Shown here: positions 46,906 through 55,062 of the stretch, piece by piece
How the letters are laid out: each line of letters starts with the position of its first letter
Position numbering within the stretch: the first letter of the stretch is position 1
Source of the DNA: an uncultured Rhizobiaceae bacterium
GTDB lineage: Bacteria > Pseudomonadota > Alphaproteobacteria > Rhizobiales > Rhizobiaceae
Assembly: GCA_958296345.1 (NCBI GenBank)
Contig: CATQIJ010000008.1
Location: forward strand, 62,001 to 126,000
DNA length: 64,000 nt
Direction of reading: 5' to 3'
Notes under the pieces: generated by a model
What the model was told of the DNA's origin: nothing
The model's input: the letters and a program-made list of their open reading frames with translations, nothing else
Database searches by the model: none
Program-made: the position numbers and the translations under genes

Positions 46906-49835
46906 ATGGCCGACCTCAAAAATATTTCAGTACGTGGTGCACGAGAACATAACCTTAAAAATATCGACATTGATTTACCCCGTGACAAGCTCATACTTAT
47001 TACTGGCCTCTCTGGTTCAGGAAAATCATCACTCGCATTCGATACAATCTACGCTGAAGGCCAACGCCGCTATGTAGAGAGTCTATCTGCCTATGCACGT
47101 CAATTCCTAGAAATGATGCAAAAGCCAGACGTTGATCAAATCGACGGCCTTTCGCCGGCCATTTCTATTGAGCAAAAAACCACATCAAAAAACCCGCGCT
47201 CTACAGTTGGGACTGTCACAGAAATTTACGATTATATGCGCCTATTATATGCACGTGTAGGAGTTCCCTATTCACCCGCAACAGGCCTACTAATCGAAAG
47301 CCAGACCGTCTCCCAAATGGTAGACCGCATTATGGCGCTTGAAGAAGGTCAACGCTTATATTTACTTGCCCAATTGTTCAAGGCCGCAAAGGCGAATATA
47401 AAAAAGAATTGGCCGAACTTACCAAAAAAGGGTTTCAGCGCGTTAAGGTAGACGGAACACTTTATGAAATTGCTGACGTCCCTGCCCTAGATAAAAAATA
47501 CAAACACGATATTGATGTCGTTGTAGACCGTGTGGTTGTACGAGAAGACATTGCAACGCGATTGGCGGACAGTCTGCAAACAGCACTTAATCTATCCGAA
47601 GGTTTGGCAATTGCAGAACTAGCAGACAAGCCGCTTCCACCAGAAGAAACTGCAGCGGGTGGTTCTAAAAATAAATCTCTCAACACAACACACGAAACGC
47701 TCGTCTTCTCCGAAAAATTCGCCTGCCCAGTTTCAGGCTTCACCATCTCAGAAATTGAACCGCGTTTATTTTCATTTAACAACCCCTTCGGCGCTTGCCC
47801 AACCTGTGATGGCCTCGGCACCCAAAAAGGTATGGATGCGGACATGGTCATTCCAGACGATAGCCTAACCCTTCGTGGCGGCGCTATTCTTCCTTGGTCA
47901 AAGTCCTCAACACCATCACCTTATTATGCACAAACTTTGGAAGCACTCGGTAAGCATTACAAATTCAAAATGTCAGATGCTTGGCGTGACATTGCCAAAG
48001 ATGCCCAAGACGCAATTCTACATGGCACAGGAAAAACAGAAATCACCTTCGTTTACGACGATGGCTTGCGCAAATATGAAACTAAGAAAACATTTGAAGG
48101 TGTTATTCCAAACCTTCATCGTCGATGGCGTGAAACAGACTCATCCTGGATGCGTGAAGAGATAGAAAAATTCATGTCTTCATCACCCTGCGAAGCCTGT
48201 CATGGTAATCGTCTAAAGCCAGAGGCATTATGCGTAAAACTTGACGGCAAACATATATCAGACATCACTACGCTTTCGATCAAACATGCAGCACAATGGT
48301 TCGATGCTCTACCCGCAACTATGAACGAAAAGCAAAATGAAATCGCAGGTCGTATCTTAAAAGAAATTCGCGAACGTCTAAAGTTCTTAAATGACGTGGG
48401 TCTTGATTATCTCTCTATGTCACGAAATTCTGGCACATTATCTGGCGGTGAAAGCCAGCGTATCAGACTTGCCTCACAGATTGGCTCAGGCCTCACGGGT
48501 GTTCTTTATGTTCTGGACGAACCATCAATTGGACTTCATCAGCGAGACAACGCACGTCTTCTGGAAACGCTTAGACATTTACGTGATCTTGGTAATACCG
48601 TCATTGTGGTTGAGCATGATGAAGACGCAATTCTAACCGCAGACCACCTTGTTGATATCGGTCCTTGCGCCGGAATTCACGGCGGCGAAGTAATCGCTTC
48701 TGGTACACCAAAACAAGTGATGAAATCAAAACGTTCGATTACAGGCCAATACCTAACAGGTAAGCTTGCAATTCCGCTCCCAGAAAAACGCCGCAAACCC
48801 GTCAAAGGAAAACGTATCCGCGTGAAAGGTGCAAGAGGCAACAATCTTCAAAACGTAACGGCTGATTTCCCGCTTGGTATTTTCACAACTGTGACAGGCG
48901 TATCAGGGGGCGGTAAGTCTACACTATTAATTGAAACACTCTACAAGGCAGCGGCAAGAAGCATCGGTAGTGCAAGAGCCGCTCCTGCTCCGCATGATTC
49001 AATCGAAGGTTTTGAACATTTGGACAAAGTCATAGACATTGATCAATCTCCAATCGGTAGAACCCCGCGCTCAAACCCAGCGACTTACACAGGCGCTTTC
49101 ACGCCAATTAGAGAATGGTTTGCAGGCCTCCCAGAAGCTAAAACACGAGGATACGCGCCAGGGCGTTTTTCCTTCAACGTTAAAGGCGGACGCTGCGAAG
49201 CCTGTCAGGGTGACGGCCTCATAAAAATCGAGATGCACTTTTTACCTGATGTTTATGTCACCTGTGATGTTTGCAATGGCAAACGCTACAACCGCGAAAC
49301 GTTAGAGGTTTTATTCAAAGGCAAATCAATTGCAGATGTATTGGACATGACCGTCGATGAAGCAGAAGATTTCTTTAACGCTGTACCAAGTGTCCGAGAT
49401 AAAATGTCCACACTCAAACGCGTAGGCCTTGGCTACATCAAAGTAGGTCAACCAGCCACGACACTCTCAGGCGGCGAAGCGCAACGTGTAAAACTTGCCA
49501 AAGAACTAAGCAAACGCGCCACAGGCCGAACGCTTTATATATTGGACGAACCAACAACAGGTCTCCACTTCCACGACGTAGCAAAACTTCTAGAAGTCCT
49601 GCACGAGTTAGTAGACACTGGCAACACAGTCGTCGTAATCGAGCACAATCTGGAAGTCATCAAAACAGCAGACCACATTCTAGACCTTGGTCCAGAAGGC
49701 GGCGATGGTGGCGGAGAGCTCGTGGCATCAGGTACACCAGAAGAAGTTGTTAAAGTGGAAAGATCTTATACGGGACATTTCTTGAAGGAATTGCTGGAGC
49801 GCAGACCACAGGGGAAAAGTGAGGCTGCGGAATGA
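46906..49835 (+). CDS. uvrA: Excinuclease ABC subunit A (one-base frameshift)
   Basis: UvrA detects bulky DNA damage and loads UvrB. It has two ABC modules: Walker [10 protein letters not shown] near residue 35 and GVSGGGKST in the second half, two LSGGE(S/A)QR signatures, and zinc modules CPVSGF...CPTC and CEACQGDG...CDVCNG. The frame breaks at CCC 47369-47371: one more C turns [10 protein letters not shown] into [20 protein letters not shown], the conserved sequence. The repaired protein has about 976 residues, normal for UvrA. As uvrA is rarely lost, an error in the consensus is the likely cause. A LexA box precedes it. Confidence 0.93.
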
Positions 49836-49938
49836 ATGACAACAATGGATCATAAATGGATATCAAATCCAAACTCCATATGAGTGATTGCTATCAATAA
49901 TCGTTTTATTATGCTTAAATTTCAGTGGGCAAATATAA

Positions 49939-49959
49939 CTTGCAATGATTAATTGCAAG
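49939..49959. promoter_or_regulatory. Palindrome upstream of the RTX gene
   Basis: CTTGCAAT-GATTA-ATTGCAAG, a perfect 8-bp inverted repeat with a five-base spacer, 29 bases before the RTX start codon. Symmetry and position suggest an operator; the rest of the 152-base uvrA-RTX gap shows nothing else. Confidence 0.5.
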
Positions 49960-49987
49960 AACTTCAGTATATTAGAAGGGGATTATT

Positions 49988-51907
49988 ATGACTATTACAC
50001 CATTTTTCTGGGGCCCGGAACGACTTGTTAATACGACAACGACAAATTCTCAAAATGATTCTGAAGTAACTGTTCTGGCCAATGGCAATTACATTGTGGT
50101 TTGGAGAGACGCAAGTAATTCTGGTGTTAACAATGATGGCGTTGATATTCGGGCGCAAATGTATGACGCAAGCGGAGAACCTCTTGGTGTGGAATTTGTT
50201 GTCAATCAAACAACTGCAAAAAATCAAACAAACCCAACCATAACAGCTCTTGATAATGGTGGGTTCGTGATTATCTTCTCCGATGAAACATTAGGGGCAA
50301 CTCCAGGGTTTGATGTTTTAGCTCAACGCTTTGATGCGCAAGGACAAGCACTAGGTGCACCAACCGTTGTCAATTCAGTCAGTGGCGCTACTCTTGCCCA
50401 TGTTGTGGCTCTTGATACAGGTGGTTTCATAGCAACTTGGTTGGACACTAGCGGAGCGGATAATAATATTTCTGTTCGACGGTTTAATGAGGATGGAACT
50501 CCATTTGATGCCGCTGATATTCAAGTGACTAACGTTGCGGGCAACCAATCTAATCCGGAAGTCAGTTTCTTGGCAGGTGGTGCTTTTGTCGTCGTTTGGG
50601 AAGACCAAGATGATACCGGCACAGATCGGGATATCAAAGCACAAATCTTCAATTCTGATGGTACAAAAAATGGTGGTGAATTTACTGCTAATTCGACCGT
50701 TACTGGCACTCAGACCGTTCTATCAGTTACAACACTTGCCAATGGCAATTTTGTAGTAGCGTGGCAAGATGGCGGATCTGGTGATGTTTCAGCAAGAATA
50801 TTCGATGCTTCTGGAAACGAGGTCTTCGCAGAGTTTGATGTTTCGACATCAACAGGAACAGCTCCACAAGTCATTGCCCTTGATGATGGTGGGTTTTTGA
50901 TAGCCTGGCAAGTTTCACTTGGCCAAGACATTCGGATTCAGCGCTATGATGCGTCTGGCGTTACTATTGGTTCAACCATAACCGTCAATACAATAACCAC
51001 TGGCAATCAAAGGAATGTGGAATTTGACATCACCTCTGATGAAAGGGTTATTATGGTATGGACCGATTTGAGTAACGGCTCTGTCATACGCTCACAAATT
51101 CTCTCTTTAACAACTGATAATATTGTTGGGACTTCTTCAGATGAAACCATCAATGGCAACGCCAATGCTAATGCCATTCATGGCTATGAAGGGAATGACA
51201 TTATTAATGGTGGTGCCGGGCAAGATACGATCAATGCTGGCATGGGCGACGATTTGATTATCGATAGTCAAAATGCGGCAGCTTCCAATACTGATATTAT
51301 AGATGGTGGCGACGGCATAGATACTTATGCAGCACTGGGCATATTTTGGGCTCCTGGTGTAACCTTTAATCTTTCGACAGGACTACAAACGGTTACATCT
51401 GGTACAGTTCGAGATACATTTGCTAACATTGAAAATATTACTATTGCTGGTACTGCGTCAATCATCGGGGATGATATGAATAACCGTTTGGAAGCAAGCG
51501 ATATCCTGGGTGCTGGCGATAATACAATATCTGGCAATGGCGGCAGTGATATCCTTATCGGGAATGGCGGCAACGATACTCTCAATGGTGGTGATCAGAG
51601 CGACACGCTGCATGGCGGTGAAGGTAATGACATTCTCAACGGTGACGCTGGCGCTGATACCATTAATGGCGGCGATGGTCAAGACCAACTCGATGGTGGC
51701 AACAATAATGATATGTTGTTTGGCGGTGATGATGCATTCACGTTTATCGGCACGGGCGGCTTCACGAATACTGCTGGTGAGGTTCGTTACGCATTTGGTG
51801 GTTCGCACACGATTGTATCAGCCGATGTAGACGGCGACGGCGTCGCGGACTTCCAGATTGATCTGAACGGTAATATTAATTTACTGAGCAACGATTTTAT
51901 GCTGTGA
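49988..51907 (+). CDS. Secreted RTX-type calcium-binding protein with six blade-like repeats
   Basis: A 639-residue acidic protein without an N-terminal signal peptide. Residues about 20-370 contain six repeats of 50-65 residues built on LxxGGFVVxWxD...DIxAQxFDAxGxxxG, reminiscent of beta-propeller blades. From about residue 385 to 590 nonapeptide calcium motifs occur (GGAGQDTI, GGDGIDTY, GGEGNDIL, GGDGQDQL and others). It ends with DVDGDGVADFQIDLNG...NDFML, a typical type I secretion C-terminus. ATG 49988 follows AGAAGGGGAT. No ABC exporter genes are adjacent. The coding sequence is richer in G+C than its flanks and stands alone, so it may have been acquired. Confidence 0.85.
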   Translation: MTITPFFWGPERLVNTTTTNSQNDSEVTVLANGNYIVVWRDASNSGVNNDGVDIRAQMYDASGEPLGVEFVVNQTTAKNQTNPTITALDNGGFVIIFSDETLGATPGFDVLAQRFDAQGQALGAPTVVNSVSGATLAHVVALDTGGFIATWLDTSGADNNISVRRFNEDGTPFDAADIQVTNVAGNQSNPEVSFLAGGAFVVVWEDQDDTGTDRDIKAQIFNSDGTKNGGEFTANSTVTGTQTVLSVTTLANGNFVVAWQDGGSGDVSARIFDASGNEVFAEFDVSTSTGTAPQVIALDDGGFLIAWQVSLGQDIRIQRYDASGVTIGSTITVNTITTGNQRNVEFDITSDERVIMVWTDLSNGSVIRSQILSLTTDNIVGTSSDETINGNANANAIHGYEGNDIINGGAGQDTINAGMGDDLIIDSQNAAASNTDIIDGGDGIDTYAALGIFWAPGVTFNLSTGLQTVTSGTVRDTFANIENITIAGTASIIGDDMNNRLEASDILGAGDNTISGNGGSDILIGNGGNDTLNGGDQSDTLHGGEGNDILNGDAGADTINGGDGQDQLDGGNNNDMLFGGDDAFTFIGTGGFTNTAGEVRYAFGGSHTIVSADVDGDGVADFQIDLNGNINLLSNDFML

Positions 51908-52264
51908 GGGTGTTGGCAAATGATGCTTACGATAAGTAGCCCCTCACTTGTTCTGTCGCTCTACACCAATCACGTGTCTCACTTTATCGATGAGCCAAAA
52001 CAAAAAAACCTGACACAAATATCAACGATCTATGCAGGCACGACTGTATCTAGAAAAAGCGATGACTGACTATCGGGGCAAGATAGCCAGTCATCTACTG
52101 AGTGTTAGAATAAATTCCCCCACCACAGTCATCCTATAATGCACAAAAAAATGAGACTTTTACAATTTATCAGAAAAAAGTATTCAAATTCAAATCATTG
52201 GTCGAAATAAACTTAGCTTAAATCTCTGAGGCACAGTTAAAGATGGAGAGTAATAATAATAAAA
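51908..52264. other. Intergenic region between the RTX gene and tpa, with a long hairpin
   Basis: About 360 bases without a coding signal. The only structure I see is at 52061-52095: GATGACTG-a-CTATC / GATAG-c-CAGTCATC around a GGGGCAA loop, 13 paired bases with one A/C mismatch. It has no T tail. It may be a transcript end structure for the RTX mRNA or part of a small RNA. Confidence 0.5.
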
Positions 52265-52285
52265 CGGGCCACTATTTGTGACCCG
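52265..52285 (-). terminator. Intrinsic terminator of tpa
   Basis: Stem CGGGTCAC/GTGGCCCG in minus-strand sense (52278-52285 with 52265-52272; one G-T pair), loop AAATA, followed by TTTTATTATT. It lies 27 bases after the tpa stop codon. Confidence 0.75.
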
Positions 52286-52311
52286 CTTAGACATTATATA
52301 GAATGGCGAAC

Positions 52312-53700
52312 TTAAGCAGTCTGTCTTGTAATCGCGCCATCTACAGCATTGATAATTTCATCAATGTCAGACTTAGTACAAATCAAAGATGGTGAGAAAC
52401 AAAGCGTGTTGTTAAAGCCTTTAAGTGAACGACTTGTTGCGCCAATAATCACAGCATTTTCCTTGAAACAATCCGCAACAATTGCCTGCGCAAATGCTTC
52501 AGAAACAGGTTCTTTTGTATCACGATCAGTAACAAGTTCAGCGCCAAGGAAAAGCCCCTTACCGCGTACTTGACCGATAACACTATGCTTACCCGCAAGG
52601 CTTTCAAGTTTATCAAGAAAATATTCACCCATTGAAACAGTGTTCTCAAGTAAGTTTTCATCTTCAAGAATACGCATGTTTTCAAGCGCTGCTGCAGGAC
52701 CAGCTGTACAACCACCAAAGGTAGAAATATCACGGAAGTAACCCATCGTATCGGACATTTCAGGCTTCAGCATTTCGAAGACTTTTTCAGTTGTAACAGT
52801 ACAAGAAATTGCAGCGTAACCAGACGCAACACCTTTTGCCATTGTAACCATATCAGGCTCAACGCCGTAATGTTGGTACCCAAACCAAGTACCCGTACGA
52901 CCCATACCACAAACAACTTCATCAATATGAAGGAGAATATCATACTTCTTACAGATTTCTTGAACACGCTCCCAATAACCAACTGGTGGAACAATAACAC
53001 CGCCACCAGCCGTAATCGGCTCAAGACAAAGTGCGCCAACAGTATCAGCACCCTCACGAAGAATAACTTCTTCAATCGCATTAGCAGCACGGATACCATA
53101 ATCATCCACCTCACCCCACTGCGAACGGTACTCAAGACAATGCGGCACTTCTATAAAGCCAGGAGTAAACGGACCATATTCAGCCTTACGTTCATCTTGG
53201 CCACCAGCAGATAGGGTAGCAATTGTTGTGCCGTGATAATCACGCTGACGGTAAAGAATCTTGTTCTTCTTGCCACCATATTTGTTATGCGCAATTTGGC
53301 GAACCATCTTGAAGCACTTCTCATTCGCTTCAGAACCAGAGTTCGAATAATATACACGAGACATGCCAGGCATTTTTTCAATCAAACGCTCAGCAAAAAC
53401 TGCACCAGGAATAGAGCCCATAGAACCGGCAAAATAGTTCATTTTAACAAGTTGATCACGAACAGCATCCGCAATGCTTTCCCGGCCATAGCCAACGTTT
53501 ACAGTCCATACACCACCAGATACGGCATCAAGATGCTCACGTCCTGCCTGGTTCCAGACACGCATTCCCTTACCTTCAACAATAATAAGCGGATCGACTT
53601 CATCCGTAAATTTTGAGTGGTTAGTCATGTGATGCCAAACGTGTTTTTTATCCGCTGCAACAACGTGGCTGATATCATTTGGATTTACTATTTTGTTCAT
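52312..53700 (-). CDS. tpa: Taurine:pyruvate aminotransferase
   Basis: A 462-residue class III aminotransferase that transfers the amino group of taurine to pyruvate, giving sulfoacetaldehyde and alanine. It has the PLP phosphate-binding NSGSEANEKCFKMVR, the cofactor Asp in LLHIDEVVCGMGRTG, and the Schiff-base Lys in TMAKGVASGYAAIS. The N-terminal HHMTNHSKF region is characteristic of Tpa. Although 25 kb away from xsc, it is preceded by the same 22-bp-spaced repeat as the tau genes. Its partner alanine dehydrogenase is not in the window. Confidence 0.9.
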   Translation of the reverse strand: MNKIVNPNDISHVVAADKKHVWHHMTNHSKFTDEVDPLIIVEGKGMRVWNQAGREHLDAVSGGVWTVNVGYGRESIADAVRDQLVKMNYFAGSMGSIPGAVFAERLIEKMPGMSRVYYSNSGSEANEKCFKMVRQIAHNKYGGKKNKILYRQRDYHGTTIATLSAGGQDERKAEYGPFTPGFIEVPHCLEYRSQWGEVDDYGIRAANAIEEVILREGADTVGALCLEPITAGGGVIVPPVGYWERVQEICKKYDILLHIDEVVCGMGRTGTWFGYQHYGVEPDMVTMAKGVASGYAAISCTVTTEKVFEMLKPEMSDTMGYFRDISTFGGCTAGPAAALENMRILEDENLLENTVSMGEYFLDKLESLAGKHSVIGQVRGKGLFLGAELVTDRDTKEPVSEAFAQAIVADCFKENAVIIGATSRSLKGFNNTLCFSPSLICTKSDIDEIINAVDGAITRQTA

Positions 53701-53785
53701 AACGACTATCTCCCAATAAGACGCGTGAAATTACTGATAATTACTTTATTAGAGGTTACATCAATTATATGGGATTGTGCATGAC

Positions 53786-53818
53786 GCCAGAATCGCAATT
53801 ACGGGGAGCCAGATTCGC
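53786..53818. promoter_or_regulatory. Candidate TauR operator upstream of tpa
   Basis: GACGCCAGAATCGC (53783-53797 region) and GGAGCCAGATTCGC repeat directly with exactly 22 bp between equal bases (GCCAG at 53786-53790 and 53808-53812). It lies 86-118 bases upstream of the tpa start and matches the half-site pattern RRNRCCARAA seen at soeA and tauR. Confidence 0.6.
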
Positions 53819-53825
53819 AAAAAAC

Positions 53826-54659
53826 TTAAAGCTTACCAACACCTCGAAAAGCTAGCCATTGTCGTTTTAAAGGAGATAAAACAATGGTTTTCTTAAGACA
53901 GTCGGTAGGGTTTTGAGTGAGCTTTCGTAACAAATGTTGTGTGAAAATAATTGGCAAGAAAACTGTATGAATATCTTTTGGCAACTCAGAAATTGCAATA
54001 TTCGCTTTATTTAAGTGACTAGTAGCAAGTTCAATCATCTCTAAATTAAGTGACTTATGATTTTCTTCTATTACAGGCAGTAACCAACTATCGCGGTTCA
54101 AACCATGCTTTTGTAAGATAGGTAGCGGAAAATAAATTTGTCCCCCGCGCCTTGAACGGCTGCATAATACCAAATGCCTTGTAATTCCAATAGCAACACC
54201 TGCATGTCCACATGCATCAGCAAGTTGCGGACTTCTATCGCATCCTGCACTTTGTGCAATCAAATTTAAAAGGCAAGAAACCGTCTCACCTAAGTAACCT
54301 TCATAAGTCCCTAAATCCGGCATCGGGTCTTGATAAAGGTCAAAAATTTTAGCTTCTAAATAATTATCAAAGACCTCACGTGGCAGCTCATATTTATTAA
54401 TTACGGCAAGCAAAGCCTCAGCCAGAGGCCCACTGCCCGTATTTCCATTTGATTTTATGAGATCACGCCACCATTGAATACGAATTTCACCCGGTATAGG
54501 TTCAGAAACAAGTTCATGGATCCGAGAAATTTCTACATCAAAAGCATAAAGCGTCATAGCAACGTGCCGTATCGCTTCAGGAAGATATAAACATGTTAAA
54601 TAACGCTCAGGATCGAGTGACTTTAACTGATCTTGAATATAACTTTGGACATCAGACAT
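53826..54659 (-). CDS. Squalene/phytoene synthase-like protein (NDUFAF6-type)
   Basis: A 277-residue isoprenoid-synthase-fold protein. Instead of the catalytic DxxxD pairs of true synthases it has FDVEISRIHE and a loose second region around CGHAGVAIGITRHLV, so prenyl condensation is unlikely. Length and the QIYFPLPILQKHG stretch resemble NDUFAF6, a mitochondrial complex I assembly factor. It overlaps the upstream Mth938-like gene by one base, and that gene resembles another complex I factor, NDUFAF3; the pairing supports an assembly role in respiration (inference). Confidence 0.75.
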   Translation of the reverse strand: MSDVQSYIQDQLKSLDPERYLTCLYLPEAIRHVAMTLYAFDVEISRIHELVSEPIPGEIRIQWWRDLIKSNGNTGSGPLAEALLAVINKYELPREVFDNYLEAKIFDLYQDPMPDLGTYEGYLGETVSCLLNLIAQSAGCDRSPQLADACGHAGVAIGITRHLVLCSRSRRGGQIYFPLPILQKHGLNRDSWLLPVIEENHKSLNLEMIELATSHLNKANIAISELPKDIHTVFLPIIFTQHLLRKLTQNPTDCLKKTIVLSPLKRQWLAFRGVGKL

Positions 54660-55051
54660 CAGACAGCTAAAAAAGCAGCAGCGACTGCTCTACCCTCAGC
54701 AATCAAAACATTATAGGTACGAACAGCAGCACCTGTAGCCATAGGGTCCGCTGAAATATTCACAGCTCTAAGCTTAGTTCGAAGATCCGCCTTAAGTAGA
54801 ATTAGATCAACACCGGAGCCAACAAGGAGAATTTCAATTTCACTGGCTTCACTAAACAATCTCTCAAAATTAGATGCAGTTAAGTCATCAGATGTTGCAA
54901 CGTCCCAACCGTAAATACCAGAAGGCAAACATAGCAAACTGCCCTTATGAAACATATCAGCAAAGCGAAAGCCACCATTTCCATAAGCGTCGATTGGCGC
55001 ACGTCCTGGAAAATGCGCCTCTCTTATTTCAATGCCAATTTGTCCACGCAT
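54659..55051 (-). CDS. Mth938-like domain protein (NDUFAF3-type)
   Basis: A 130-residue protein with the fold signature FRFADMFHKGSLLCLPSGIYGW and ILLVGSGVDLILL...LRTKLRAVNISADPMATGAAVRTYNVLIAEGR. Homologues include NDUFAF3, which helps assemble complex I in mitochondria. The gene lies 11 bases after secDF and overlaps the NDUFAF6-like gene, so the three are likely co-transcribed. This gene order is, to my knowledge, conserved in alphaproteobacteria. Confidence 0.8.
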   Translation of the reverse strand: MRGQIGIEIREAHFPGRAPIDAYGNGGFRFADMFHKGSLLCLPSGIYGWDVATSDDLTASNFERLFSEASEIEILLVGSGVDLILLKADLRTKLRAVNISADPMATGAAVRTYNVLIAEGRAVAAAFLAV

Positions 55052-55062
55052 CGATGTACCGC

